From: Carallia brachiata
Lineage: Eukaryota > Streptophyta > Magnoliopsida > Malpighiales > Rhizophoraceae
Direction: 5' to 3'
DNA length: 64,000 nt
Assembly (NCBI GenBank): GCA_021464245.1
Contig: JADCRB010000068.1
Span: 9,694,200-9,758,199, forward strand
The position numbers and the translations under genes are program-made. The notes under the pieces were generated by a model. It had not been told where the DNA came from. It searched no databases and saw nothing but the letters and a program-made list of their open reading frames with translations. Of this stretch, positions 24,311-38,262 are shown piece by piece (the first letter of the stretch is position 1; each line of letters starts with the position of its first letter).

Positions 24311-25355
24311 CCGCCTTTCTATCAATTTTGAAGGAAAAAAAATTAATAAAATATTTGCGTTGACTTATTATTGAAACAGAGATTTTTTCTTTGCACCCAT
24401 CAAAGGGTTGATCGTAATTGTCAACAGAGCACGGAAGCCTAGCAGCTTGCATTGTGTCCTTTATTGTTGAAGATGTATACATCATCTTTCGAACTGGTGA
24501 AAAATGTCAAACCCCACACCTGAAAAGTAGGCAGAGGATATTATAAATTCGGCAACAAAGAGAAATAACAAGATTGAATTAAATCGAGTTTGCTCAAGCC
24601 ATTTGAGTGGACTGAAAATCATCATATTAATAAAAATAATTAAAATTATAAAAAGGATTTATTATTATAAATATAATCAAAATGACAAAAAATTGTCTAT
24701 TTAATAAAACTAACCAATTAGAAAAAGCGGTTAATTTACTGTATAATTTTAAATATATAATTTGAAAATGAGTCTACCAAATCTGCTCAAATGATATGTT
24801 GAATGAGCTTTCTAATAACTCCATAAAGAATTTAAATGAGACAAATTTAGTTTTGTTCTGATGGGTTCGTGAGTTTTACGCATACATGCTACAGTATCGA
24901 CTTCGTTTTTCATGACGTTTCACAAGGGTTAGCGTATATTCTGAACCAAATGATGGGCTATATTACTAAATTCCATGACAATATGACATACGTACGTATG
25001 TCGGCACAATCTTCAGCTAGCTGGTAGTTGAAACTATGATCTTGGCTTTTTGATTGTTTGCCTTTTAGAAATTGTGATAGCTTGTTTCTGGTTCAGCACA
25101 ACTATCCTCCATTTGAAAAAGCATGAAATTTATCATGACCCAGTGTGTAACGTTGATATTCTCCGCAATGGTTGAATGTAAGCTTCTTGATATGCACAAA
25201 AATTTCTTTGGTAGATTGGAAAGGATTCAGCATTGATGTAGCATTGAAAGGATGTAGCTTCGGTCAAACAGAAAGCACGTAGCGTTGATTTTTCTGCATC
25301 TTTGCTTCTTTCTTTCTTTCTTTCTTTTTTTTTTTTTTTAATTATTTACTTTTAA

Positions 25356-25451
25356 ATAAAGTTATCAGAATCAGATCAGATATCGAATCGAAAATATTTA
25401 TAAGTCAAAGTTCAACCGATTGAACCGGTCAAACCGGTATTTGAATTAGTA

Positions 25452-25497
<46 letters not shown>

Positions 25498-25755
25498 ATA
25501 AATATTAGTTATTTGATAAATTTAGGACTAATTAAAAATTTTAATAAATTTAAAACTTAAATTATAACTTAAATAAAATTTGAAATTAAATTAAAATTTT
25601 TATATTTTGTTTGGACCGGTTAGACCGGTCCGATTTTGATCGGTTCTGACCGATCCAAGTTTTTTTCAATTTTTACCTTCAACTGGACCGGACCACCGGC
25701 CGATCACCGGTTCAACTGATCGAACTGATCAATCTGGTCCGATTTTTGCAACCAT
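25356..25755. mobile_element. Non-autonomous hAT-like element, second copy
   Basis: About 400 bp flanked by a perfect 8-bp duplication ACTTTTAA (25348-25355 and 25756-25763). It shares the GAACCGGTCAAACCGGTATTTGAAT-type block with the element at 10490-11086, and its ends (TAAAGTTATCAGAATC and the inverse of GCAACCATA) resemble that element's termini. The interior holds a (TA)n tract and many ACCGGT or GGACCGG motifs. No transposase is encoded. Confidence 0.6.
25458..25493. repeat. (TA)n microsatellite inside a hAT-like element
   Basis: About eighteen TA dinucleotides in a row. Confidence 0.9.
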
Positions 25756-28700
25756 ACTTTTAAGAACAATTTTTTAACTGAGGTATTTTGACGATTTTTT
25801 GCCTTGGCATAAATTTTGTACATTAGGAGAACTACGTAGGACGAACTTGGGTGGATATAAAGTTAGAATTTTCATATATGCATTTTATATTCAAAATGAG
25901 GACCTGTATCGCAGGGTACCTTGTTAATAACTTTATAATTCACTTCAAAGAGATTTCTCATCATTAAAAAAAAAAAAAAAATAGGAAGCAAATATAGTCT
26001 GATCATCCCCTGTGTTAACAATTCTGTTTACATCTCTGATTTTCACAATCTCTTTTTTGAATCTTGATACGTCCAAATTAAAGACCATGTCGGACAAAAA
26101 TATTTAAAGGAAAGTTTGAATCTACAATCTCTTCCAAAGCAAACATGCAATTCGAGTCCTCCATAGCTTATTTCCAATAATTATCAAATTTGTTCCTCCC
26201 CTTTCGTTCTACACTTGTACTTTTTTTTTTTTTTTGGTTGGAACACTTGTAGTCTTGTACTAGTTTGATGTACCTCTTTCTCACAGTTCCTGTTCCCTAC
26301 GGGCTTTAGAACTAGGTGTTCTTGGCATCGAAATTATTGTACTTTTTTTTTTTCGTTGGCAATAAAATTCAAAGGTTGTCTGACCTAAAAAAAATATTTA
26401 AATGTCATCAAACCTTAATATGTAAATTTTTGGGGACCAAAACTATGGTCGCCTATATTAAATTATCGAATAATATTATTACGGGTTCTAAAGCTTTACC
26501 AAAATTTTATACTCAACAGGTCAAATGTGAGGAAAATCAGCAATGTTTAGTATTCTAAAAATTTACGATGTATTAATATCATGATTCAATGCAACATATG
26601 TCATATTTTTAAAACATGATTAATTCTTATTAAGAATTTCACTACTCGGAGCAACACTCATGACAGTACAATTTATCCAATTAACTATCAAGTCTTTTCG
26701 TAAGTTTGTTGGAGTACTCCCCACTTTCTCATAGCCATCTCATCGCAAATAGAGTTTACTTTCTAGTCGTGTGGGACAGACGACTAAGGCAGTTCGACAC
26801 CAACGCGGTGGAATGTGTTTGTTGAGCATAATAAATATTCGTGCTTTTTCTTATTAACAAATGGCAGTACTTTCGCCTGCTGATGACCTTTTTTCCAACG
26901 CGATGAACACCCAATTGGAAACCTCCCAGAAAAGCACTTTCGGCTCCGCATAATGACTTTTGCGTACATTTTAAATTTAAATAATAAAAAAAAAGTGCAT
27001 AGTCCGACTATGTGCTACCCAAATATTTATCCGAATAGAATGGGGGTGTGTTTTTTTAAAATGAATGTAAAATATTTTATAATAAGAGTATAAAAATATA
27101 TTTCATTGATTTTTTTTGTTGCAAAAAATTTTAACTTTAATTTCAAAAAATCTGCTTCCCCTTTCAATCGATCAATGTTTCAAATAACAAATTAAGTCTC
27201 GGGATCTGTATTCGGACTGGAAAAAAAAAAAAAAGGCACTTACCGGTTGCAAGTCAGCACATAAAAACAGAATAGCCGCCATTCATTTTAAGCTCCACAC
27301 ACACGCTGTGACGTTGACTATACATATATTTAGTGCTATTAATCAATTTTTTAGCTCACACGGTGAGAGCAAGGCTTCCGTGTGTGGTCGGTTCCCTTTC
27401 CATTCCCTATCAAGGTTTCATGTGGGTCACGCTTCCATACGTTAAATTATTATCATTTGTTATTAATTTTTTTTGACTGAAATAAGTAGTTATCGTTGAC
27501 TTGAAAGATCCCTACATAAGATATCAGATAAAACTTCAGGGAGTTGCTGATCTTGTTTAGATAACATATTTTCAACGTTAATTGACTTGCAACTCAATCT
27601 GCTGTTAAGTTGGTATTTTTAAAAATAAAATTACAAAAGCAATCAGTTAAACTACTAAAAATGGAGCATATGTCTTTGAGGATAGGGGCTGCATCCCATA
27701 GTATTTGTTATCATTAATTTGTTATTAATTTTGTATCATTAAAAAGTATAAAATATCATATTTGTTAGGATATAAAGACTTAACTTAGCCTATAAAGTTT
27801 GTTGACTTCCTCACTTATAAGTTTAAAATTTTTGAGTTGAACAATTTTTAATATAGTAGGTTCACCTAATAATGGGCACGGGCACGCGATAGTTTGGCTT
27901 TTGGTATATCTTCAGTCTAATAAACTTAGGTCAGCGCCAAGCTTAGTACTTGGATTTGACCAATTAAGCCTAGTTATATTATTTTACGTACTAATTAAAT
28001 TTAATATGTATTAAAAAGACATGTTAAAAGATATAAAATAGTTTCTTAGAGTACATTTTTAAATTGAAAATTAGGTTCTAATTATAAGAAATAGAAGCTC
28101 TTGAATTTATGATAGTATAACTTATGACTAATAAACTTTTTAATAGACAAAAATAAGTATAAATTATCATATTAGTAAAGTATAAAAAGGACTTATAACA
28201 AGACTAAAATAAAAAAAAATGACTTATAATATCTATACATTTTTTCACTTAAATAAGTTAAATTTTTAAGTGAATATAAAGTTACCAAGCTATTATTGGA
28301 CCCAAATAAGAGCATGACCTTTACATCCTCTTTTGGGTATTTGCAGCTACTTTGTAATATTTCTTTTTCCTATTTATGATGAAAAAGACACTAAGCCTCT
28401 ATGTGTCTCTCTTGTCCATATCCAAGAATGGATGGGTCCGTCGTCTCGCTTTCGGGGTCATAAGCGTGCTACATTTAAAGATACTAAAAAGCAGAGTATT
28501 GGCAGTTGGCACAAAGGCACTAGCATTGACCAATCAGTGACACAAAGGTTTAACATGTGCATCTCATGTAATCCATACAGTTGCCCCTGTGCTTGTTTTT
28601 TTAAACAATTACAAAAAGTATATATTAATTATTATATTTATGAGTTAAAATTAAGTTATTTATTAATATTTTTATTTAATTTTTTTAATAAGGAGAATTT

Positions 28701-29495
28701 ATCATCAGAGCACTATTAAATTTAAATAAATCTCTCCTAAATTCGATTATGATATTAATAAATTTAAAATTTAATATTATAAATCTGCATAAATCTCTAT
28801 TTCTTTAAGAGTAAGCAACCATAAAGAAGACTCAAATCCAACACATAGCAAGTGAAATATATCAAATTATTGCTATATCACCACCTTCAATAGTTATAAC
28901 TACCTATGTACGACACAATATTTAATTTACTAACTCCATTTTTTTCACGATCAAATTTTTTTTGGTTAATAGAAAAAAATTACTATTTTTATATCATATC
29001 ATAAATTTAATATATCTTTTAAAAACTAATAAATCTAATACAATTGAATTAGTTTATAACAAATCTAATATGTCTTCAATTAACATTAGCATAATTCGTT
29101 AATATGCACGTATGATATATTTACGTATAAATAATTGACTACGTGACGTACTACGTGTCTTTTTAATTTAAAATTAATAAAAATTAAATAAGAAATAAAA
29201 AATATTTAAAAATTTCTAAAATTTTATTTCTCCTCTCTCTAATTCTCTCTCTTAAGCTCTCCTCTCCTAAGTTCCGACACCAACCCAATGCCCTCCTACC
29301 ACCCACAAAGGTCAAACAACACCAGCATTCCCAAAATCAAATCCATAAAAAAAAGTGTTTTTAAGTTTCAATAGGTGATCACACTGTATAATTATATATT
29401 TTTGTCATACATTCAATTTTTTTGTAATAATGTATAAATTTTTTGTAACAACATGCATGCTTTTTATAACAAAAAAATAAACTGTAAATTTTTGT

Positions 29496-29681
29496 TACAA
29501 AAATTATAATTATTATTATAAAAATTATTACATATGACTGAAATGTATGATACTATAATATGACCATCAATATTTTCTTTTACAAAAATTATAATTATTA
29601 TTATAAAAATTATAAAAATTATAAAAATTATTACATATGACTGAAACGTATGATACTATAGTATGACTATCAATATTTTCC
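29496..29681. repeat. Tandem duplication of a unit of about 90 bp
   Basis: The block starting TACAAAAATTATAATTATT and ending CAATATTTTC occurs at about 29496-29580 and again at 29581-29681. The second copy carries an expanded TATAAAAAT repeat. Both copies include CATATGACTGAAA and TGATACTATA. Confidence 0.75.
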
Positions 29682-32600
29682 TTTGTTGGGTTTTTATTAT
29701 CCTAAAAAAAAACGAAAAAAAAAAAAACAGAAGAGCCAAGTTGAGCGATTAACAAAATTAGGCCTTCTTAGGGGATTTTGAAGATTTTGCGTCAAATGAC
29801 GAATTCTCGAATGCGGCGGAGGAGGAGCCGATCTTCTTTGGCAGCAAAACTAGGTTAATGTTTGGGAGCAACCCACTAACTCTCGTCAAGATAAAAAACC
29901 ACTTTGCTCAAAGAAAATCACTACAGTATCAAAATAAAGCCACGAGCTTCCTTCTCCACCACCAAAGTCGAACATATCCCAAGATTAGTTCGTACCCCTC
30001 CTTTAGCTTTAAATTAAGAGTAAATGTTGGTGTACCGGCGTTCGGTGTGCCGATCTTTGTCTTAAATAGTATTGACACTGTTATTTCTAAAATTAGAACT
30101 GATATTTTTGAAACAATTATTTTTTTTATATTTAAAAATATCAATCACAGTTTCAAAAATAACAGTTGTAGTTTTACCCGAGACAAAATCTCAATACATA
30201 ATCCTGAGATACCTAATTGCACTCTTAAATTTTAATCATCTTCGTAAATTGAGAGGATTTGACTTCCCAATTCCCATCCCTGTATTGAACACTTGACGGT
30301 CAACTTTTTGATCGAAGTTGAGTCGAAATTTATTTGTTCTTCCTTTGCTCAAAGAAAATCAGAACTTAGAAGAGGAGAGCTGAAGAGGGAGAATGAAAGA
30401 TAGAGGACAGAGAAAATTTCTGTAAAATTTTTTATTTAGTTTTTTATTGATTTTAGATTAAAATGACATGTGGCATGTTAGGTAGTTATTTATTTATACA
30501 TAAACATACCATATGTGCATATTTTGTTAGTATTAATTGATAGAGATTAAATTTGTTACAAAATAATTTAATTTTGTTAAATTTATTATTTTTTAGAGCA
30601 TGTACTAAATTTGTTGTATGATGTAAAAGTAAAAGTGATGGGTTTTTTTATATTAACTTTTTTTTTTCTGACGTATGGTAATACTATACATAATAGGGCA
30701 TTTTGGAAACATATATGGTCAATTAACATATGTACCCGTACAGTTTTTTTTAATGCGACATTGTTGAACAACTTTTATTGCTTTCATGTTATTCAAATTG
30801 AAAATGAATAAATAAATGAAAATATAGAGAACAGAAAAAAAAAACAAAAAAAAAGCTGATGATTTTTTTTTTTTTTTTTTGGTGTATAAGTTCAGCTTTA
30901 CCTTAATACAACTTGAAAAGATTATCCCGACAGATATACTTATTCCTCGGCTATATTTTAAAGAGATATATTTTTTCTCATCTAAAGTTGAAGTATTCTT
31001 AATATTATTCCTTAATCCTTCTCTAAAGTGTATAGAAAAAATAAATTGAAAATATGTACTTGAAGGGGCTTGTTTATTTCCAAAAAAATTTCCGGAAATT
31101 TAAAAAAGTTTTCTGAAAGTAAGTAATTCATTTTTTTATTATATCTTTAAAATAAAAGCATTGCTGTAGTAAACACCAAGAATTTTACCATTGTAGTTCA
31201 GCTATTGGCCTATTCTTTGCGTGTGATATTGCACGCGCAAGATTACGTAGGACATAAAAATGCTATTAGTCTATTAGTTAATGAGAATCACATTTTGTAT
31301 AATGTCCTCTTTCTTTAATTCTAAATTCTCTTTTTATTGTGGAGGACTGACCTTTATCACTTTATCACTTTTCTTGCTCTTTTTGTACGACATATCTAAA
31401 TAGATTATTCTTATTTGTTAATGTTAGTGCTCATCCCTCTCATCTCGCGAGGACCATGCTCACCACAAAACATTATTCCAATTTCGGCTCCTCATCATGT
31501 GCCCACAATTGCTTCAATTTTTTTTTTTAATTTTTTGGGGGACAAACCCCATCTTTTTGTCTATTTTCTAAAGGACGGTGGAGCCTGCAGTGCTTGTGGT
31601 TGCTAGTTGGCCATAATTCTTTTAAAATATGTACCCTTTTGGGCCTAGTACACCACTTTTCCATTATTAGCCATTTGATAATTAAACAAATTGCAGTTTG
31701 TGTCGCATTCGTTCTTCTTCAATGGTTTATAACCGTATAATTTGATCACACTTGATTATATCGTTGAACTTTTTTGGCCCATTAATTAGGTGACTTATTA
31801 ACCATATGCAGGATAAACTATCTTCTAAATCATAAATTTCTAAAAAAAATAAATAAATTTCTCCCTTGTCGTCTCCAAGCTCCATGTACCGCTAGGTAAC
31901 ACTATATTTACTTTACATTAATTAATTTATGCATTAAACAGCGCATTGTCAAGTGTAATCAAAGTATTTGAGGCCAAAAGCATCACATATACCAGCAAGC
32001 AAGTAGTTTGCCACTTTTTTTTAACATGTTTGATTGATTAATTTGCTGTAGAATTTTGAAACATACATACCTAAGCAAAAAAAAAAAAAAAAAGATGATG
32101 TGGGTGCAGTAGTTGGTGGCTTCACTTGGCTAACTGTATGAGGAAGACAAACAGCATCACCAATTTCCAACATATTGGCTATTAATTTATTCTTCTTTTT
32201 GGCAAAACCACGTGTCAAGGAGGAAATAAATTATGCCAAAACCCGAGACATTTTTTTTTCCCGAAAAAATTGTTACCCATGTGCATTGCAGTGCGTTTGC
32301 ATCATCGTGTGAATTAAAAAATAAAATAAAATAAAAAGTGGTGGAGTTGTGCTAAGATAAATGAAATGACTGGTAAGTTGCGAAATACAGCAATGAAGAT
32401 GGTGCTATGAGGCAATGTCGCACATGAACACTGTCGTAAATAATTAAATTATGAACTATACAATAAAAGATATTTAACTCTTATTACATAAATTTCCTAT
32501 TATTTGCTCTAGTGAATTCAACTAGGAGAGTATTAATCTCGAAGTTCAGAGGATTATCTTGTCCGCAATTACAGGCCTGGCATTGTTACAAAGTGACGAT

Positions 32601-35600
32601 GGATCCATTAACTTTGGCACGATAACTTGCCGCTACCATTTAATGTAGCAATAGCGCATAGGTTCATAATTGGATTGCAAATATAGATGGATCAGAGAAG
32701 ATACAATACTTTCACTGCACTAATTAGAGTGCAACAACGTGGAAAATATGTAAACAAAAGATGGTGGGTTAGGGAGTGGCTCAGATCTGAATTGCACTTT
32801 TTTTCTGAGTGCTTCTGAAGTCAATTAAGCACTAAATCGATGGTGAAAGTACTATAGTAGATTGCACCCTTAGGTATTTAACAATAACTGAATTGATTGG
32901 AGATTGTAGTCTTTGACTGAAGGATTTGAGAGTCAAATCTCATTCTCTCTCTCATCTTTTATTTCTCAATTACTGGATTACGTATATTTCTTTTCTGAAA
33001 CTAATGAGTTATAACTTAGTAGTATGAGAATTATTTTCAGGACTAAAGATTTCGAGTTTGAAACCAATTAGAACGATTGACCAAAAAAAAAAAAAACCTT
33101 CCTTTTAAACTTCTACTTTTTGAGGAGTAATTATCCATTTAGCCATTTGAATGCATTCATCATTCAAGATAGTGCAATATCGTTTTTGCAAACCATTCTT
33201 GCAACTTGATTAAATAAAAATCAAGGAAAAGGAATGTTCAATGTTCTTTGCTCTTTATTAAGATTCTATGAAATGCCCCGAAGAATTGGAAAACAAACTA
33301 AGAAACTCGATCTGTTTAAAAAACCCAAGGAGGCTCTTAATCAATATTTTATCCTTCCATCAGTCAATAAATTGAAAAAATGCCGCTTTCTAGGTAATTT
33401 CCCTATTCACACCGATTCAAAAGATAACAATTTACACAAGGGAAAAAAATTCTCCAAAGGAAACAAAAAGAAGAAATACCACGCTAACGAAAAGAGAATG
33501 TGTCGCATGTAGTTTATTAATGACGATGTTTTTTTGTTGGCTTATTAATTTTGGAAATACCAATTTGACGTATTTTAAATACAAATGTTATATTATCATA
33601 ACTACTGATTGTATAATTTTTAGTCCAGAGATACATGATTGTATGCAATTAAAATACAAACATGCATATAACACTATTGACATATGGGCTTACGTTTGAG
33701 AGGATTTGATAAATTTATTGCGTCTATATAATACATCTCAATTAATTATCACAAGAAAGAATGCCGCTGATCAAAACCACTTCGATTTGACTTTATGCTG
33801 CTTGCTTCATAGAAAAATCTCTTGAAATATTCAAACTTTTTATTAAGTTCGGCCTTAGCATATACACCCCTGATTAGAAAAGAATTGTCTTAGTCTGATC
33901 TTTATGTATAATAATTTATGTATAATATTGAATAGAATTTGATGGCATAACTGGCTTAGCTTTTTGACATAGATTTATTTGTACAATAAAGGGACGTGGT
34001 GGGGTGTCAAAATTTATGACGTTATAGGGAGTCACATTCATCAAAATTTTTGTTTGAAATACGAAAACATTGGAATTTTTTGGTTACAGATTTCAAGTTG
34101 GACACACTAGGAGAAAATGAGGACATTTTTGCTAGTTTATTAGATTCTTGATATAGTCTTTGACGCTCCCATGGTTTTTTGCATTTAATTCTAAATTTGT
34201 TTTTGGTGCTATTTAAGTCTAAATTTTTATAATTAAAGATGTTTATATTTCTTTTTTTATTAAAAAATTCGTTAAATCATAAACTATATAATTAAAAACA
34301 GATCTACAAGAAGACCGGAGGGTCAATTGCCCCCTCTCTCCCCTCTCCCCCCCCCCCCCCCCCCAAATGTTGGTAGAACACCTCAAAATTCTTTTTGAAC
34401 GATGAACACCTCAAAATTCAAAACCAAAAGAACTGTACTTACTCCGCCCGTGCGGCTAGCTAACGTGGAATGGTTTCCCCAAGTCATCAAAATACCATTT
34501 TCAGAGATCGGAAGTTGGAAAGAAAGCCATCAAAATACCATTTTCAAAATAATTTCGCTAGTCCAACAAAGGATAAAGTCGTTATTTGACACAAGAATGT
34601 CGAATTGCAAGGGAGAAAAAAGCAAAATAAATAAATAAATAAGAAAAAACCAACATTACAACAAAAAGAGAGAGAGAGAGAGATAAAATTTTGGCTATTA
34701 GGACATAAAAACAGCGCAATAGGGACGTACTTATATGACATAATTTGATAAATATTACTAAATTCTAAAAAAAAGAGAATAATATATAAACTATTGAATA
34801 GACCGTATGTCATTCGTGCGTCTTTTGCTGCATTGGTACTATGTACCTCCTATAAGAAATCGATTACTTTTATTCCGTCTCCTACCCTGTCGATGTGGGA
34901 AACTGAAATTAATTTTTTATCTCCATTTTTCCACGACAAGAAAATTTAATACAACTACCAGCGTGCATCACAGATCAGGATTCATAAGGTTGAACCATCT
35001 CAATAGGAACCACCGACAACTCAAGACAAATTGACCATAATTCATGAATCATAAATATTCTTGAACTGGGTCTCTTCAATCTCCTTACCAGAATTTTTAA
35101 TTGTATGCTCGAATTACCTGATCATTTCTACGGGAACGAGTATTTTAGGACTCCATTAAAGTTCTATTATAAAAGTTTAAATATTTATGTGAAATGTTGA
35201 ATTGGACTCGTCTTAGATGTAAATCCACATAAAATATTATTATGACTTAAATATATATTTTAATCTTTAGATATATGATCATAATTAACGATAAAAATTA
35301 TAAATATATATCTAACAATCACCATATTGCAATGTGAGTCCACATTTAAAATACCTTAAGTTGACTATATCCATTTGATAAAAATTAGTGAATGTTCATC
35401 ATCTTCGCAGTCGGATAAAATTCAATTGCATGTTGTGTTGTCAACTTGTTTTCCGTAACTTGTTTTTAAGATTTCCCACATAATTTAATTGAGAGTAGTT
35501 CTAGGAGAAAAATGGAAGAAAATAGATTTTGACGCAAAAAAAAACGAGGTGGCCCAGCCCATTTATTATTTTTCAACAAAAGGTTAGCATTTTTTTTTTT

Positions 35601-36520
35601 TGTGCAGCACGAGAACTTTTTAAGAAGTCATTCTAATACTATTCTCGCCCTAATATATTTAACTTCAAAATTCTAATAAGATCCGGTGAAATACTGCTGG
35701 TATAATCGCACATAAGGTCAACACATTCTCAATAAATGTGTTCATATCAAAATTGTCAAGAAATAGTTCTCAAAAAGTTTGAACTAACGAGAGAGGAAAT
35801 AAAGAACGGATCATATTAAAATTAATATGCTTTTCTCATGCAAAAATTTATTCAGTTAAAAATGTGAACGAGAGACAAGTCTATCATACTCAAAGTTACA
35901 ATGAAGTATTAGGATTGTATAGCTCAAATACAATATTTCTCGGTTATAAAATTTTGATATTATGTCAAAATTTTCAAAATTTTTCGGTGAGATGGCTTCT
36001 TAATAAAAACATTTGGACAATTTTAAATATTTAGATTTTACAATAAGCTAAAAGATATCAGAAAAAATGCAACTCTAGCAACGTCAACATTTCAAAAAAA
36101 AAAAAAAACTTCAATATAAAATTATTTCCCATATATTTATATTCTACGTTCTTTTAAAAAAAAAAAAAAAGGTTCCTAATGGTTATTTGACATCCGCCGA
36201 GCGTCATACATAAAATGAGTAGCTGATGGGGACGTAGCTTATGGTCGTCGCAGACTTTCTCTGAATCCTCAGGCCCTATACAGATTTGACCTGGCTTTTT
36301 TCACTTTCTTCTCTTTTAAGTTAATTTATTCCTTCCTTCTTTTCATTCAATTCAATTAATCAATTTAACGTAAGAAAACACGGACACAGAGATTACACTC
36401 AGATTTTGGAAATGGTCACTGCACCCCACAATATTCCACTTATGCCCTTCCAATTTATACTCTTCCCACGTCAACTACCATTGGTTTGGTGTTGTAATTA
36501 ATCCTAAATACAAGGGCATT
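29682..36520. other. Gene-poor interval upstream of the PLA1 gene
   Basis: No supported gene. Longest frames are 92-125 codons (29858-30235, 33234-33512) with biased composition and no known motif. A poly-C run of 18 lies at 34347-34364. An (AG)n stretch lies near 34666-34683. Confidence 0.4.
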
Positions 36521-36536
36521 TAGGAATCATTGCTTC

Positions 36537-36544
36537 TATATATA
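36537..36544 (+). promoter_or_regulatory. TATA box of the PLA1 gene
   Basis: TATATATA lies 108 bases before the ATG at 36652 and is followed by a CT-rich leader (36610-36640), a common plant 5' UTR composition. Confidence 0.6.
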
Positions 36545-36651
36545 CCACAACCGATCCAATTGATCCCAATCAGCGCGTCCTCCACAGCGCAGGTGCTCAG
36601 TAATCTATTGCCTCTCTCTCTTTACTCTCTCTTTCTCTATCTAAAAGACCG

Positions 36652-38262
36652 ATGCAGATTAGCTTAACGCTTCCGGCCCCAAACATCAAGCTGTTGGGGG
36701 CCCGAAAAGCAAGTTTCAGATGCCAATCCTCCCCGCTAAACCCTTCAACAAAAAAATCATTAACAACTAATTCATCTTTAGCAACAGCTCCCTCTATGAA
36801 ACGCGTTGCTTCTATTTCTACCGAAGCAACCAGGCAACACCTGGCCAATCTTGAAAGACTCCTCCTAAAACAGCCCGGTAATCAACCGGCTGCTGAGCCG
36901 GAAGAACCGGTTGAACCGGTTCGTAAGGCTGATACCAATAATGGGTCATTGGCAAACAAGGGTTTGGCGTTGCTAGAAGGCCTCAGTTTGGCCAGAGTTT
37001 GGCCGGAAAGGAAGGCCGCTGAAGATATGTCCCCCACCCATTTGAAACGGCTTCAACGACTATTATCCAAGACGCCGGACTATTCTCCGAGGAATAATCT
37101 TGGCTCCCGGTGGCGGGAGTACCACGGTTGTGATGATTGGGCCGGGCTTCTTGACCCACTGGATGAAAATCTCCGGCGAGAAGTGGTCAGGTACGGCGAG
37201 TTTGTGCAAGCCGCGTACCATTGTTTTCATTCTAATCCCGCCATGTCAGCAGAGGAGGCCCCGCTACCTAGACACGTGGCTTTGCCAGATCAGTCATATC
37301 GGGTGACGAAAAGTCTATATGCCACGTCATCCGTCGGATTGCCTAAGTGGGTGGATGACGTGGCACCCGATCTCGGTTGGTTGACCCAACGGTCGAGTTG
37401 GATCGGATACGTGGCAGTTTGTGATGATAGGAGGGAGATTCAACGGATGGGAAGGAGAGATATTGTCATCGCTTTACGTGGAACAGCCACGTGTCTTGAA
37501 TGGGCCGAGAATATGAGGGCCCAACTGACCGAACTACCCGAAAACAACGATGAGGAAACCGACCCGGCCCGCATACAATCCAAGGTGGAACGTGGATTCT
37601 GGAGTCTTTACAAGACATCCGGAGCATATGTGCCTAGCCTAGCGGAGTCCGTTGTTGAAGAAATTAAAAGGCTAATTGAACTATACAAAGGTGAGGCTTT
37701 AAGCATCACAGTAACTGGCCACAGCCTCGGAGCAGCCTTGGCACTACTAGTAGCCGATGAATTAAGCACTTGTGCACCCTATGTGCCCCCAATTGCCGTA
37801 TTTTCCTTTGGTGGACCTCGTGTTGGCAATAGAGGATTTGCAAATAAAATCAAAGAAAATAATGTTAAGGTGTTGCGTATTGTGAACAGCCAAGATGTCA
37901 TCACCAGAGTTCCGGGTTTGCCCATGGTGGAAGGGTTAGATGGCAACATGCCATTGGCCTACACACACGTGGGGACCGAACTATGCGTCGATACAAAGAT
38001 GTCACCCTATCTTAAACCAAATGTTGACGTGGCGTGCTGCCATGACCTGGAGGCATACTTGCACTTGGTAGATGGGTTCTTGGCATCCAATAGTCCGTTT
38101 AGAGCAAATGCCAAGAGAAGTTTGGTAAAGTTGCTGAATGAGCAGAGGTCTAATGTGAAGCAGTTGTATACAAGCAAGGCAAAGGCCTTGAGTCTTGGTT
38201 TGAACCTGGACAGGCAGGGGATGGCCACTTCTTATTGTTTGCCCAGTCCATCAGGACGATAA
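36652..38262 (+). CDS. PLA1-I: Class I phospholipase A1 (DAD1-like lipase), plastid-type
   Basis: Intronless, 536 residues. The first 50 or so residues are rich in Ser, Thr, Lys and Asn and poor in acidic residues, like a chloroplast transit peptide. The mature part has the family blocks [18 protein letters not shown] (about 154-171), [11 protein letters not shown] (179-189), [12 protein letters not shown] (273-284), the lipase elbow GHSLG at 356-360 with nucleophile S358, [10 protein letters not shown] (384-393), the probable catalytic D415 in [11 protein letters not shown], and the probable H464 in [11 protein letters not shown]. All catalytic residues are present. These enzymes cleave sn-1 acyl chains of phospho- and galactolipids; DAD1 itself supplies linolenic acid for jasmonate synthesis. 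Adjacent-gene order suggests the counterpart of Arabidopsis At4g16820 (PLA1-I beta 2); subclass is inferred. An Arg/Lys-Ser-Leu-rich C-terminal tail is of unknown use. Confidence 0.9.
   Translation: MQISLTLPAPNIKLLGARKASFRCQSSPLNPSTKKSLTTNSSLATAPSMKRVASISTEATRQHLANLERLLLKQPGNQPAAEPEEPVEPVRKADTNNGSLANKGLALLEGLSLARVWPERKAAEDMSPTHLKRLQRLLSKTPDYSPRNNLGSRWREYHGCDDWAGLLDPLDENLRREVVRYGEFVQAAYHCFHSNPAMSAEEAPLPRHVALPDQSYRVTKSLYATSSVGLPKWVDDVAPDLGWLTQRSSWIGYVAVCDDRREIQRMGRRDIVIALRGTATCLEWAENMRAQLTELPENNDEETDPARIQSKVERGFWSLYKTSGAYVPSLAESVVEEIKRLIELYKGEALSITVTGHSLGAALALLVADELSTCAPYVPPIAVFSFGGPRVGNRGFANKIKENNVKVLRIVNSQDVITRVPGLPMVEGLDGNMPLAYTHVGTELCVDTKMSPYLKPNVDVACCHDLEAYLHLVDGFLASNSPFRANAKRSLVKLLNEQRSNVKQLYTSKAKALSLGLNLDRQGMATSYCLPSPSGR

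Larger units (their letters stand above)
21721..29480. other. Gene-poor interval
   Basis: AT-rich with many homopolymer runs. Apart from two mobile elements and a (TA)n tract listed separately, no coding sequence could be supported; open frames are 60-90 codons and lack recognisable motifs. A short TTTC repeat lies near 25307-25326. Confidence 0.4.

Noticed and set aside
28333..28719. 128-codon plus-strand frame
   Set aside because: No known motif, and its C-terminal third is AT-driven sequence; not supported as a gene.
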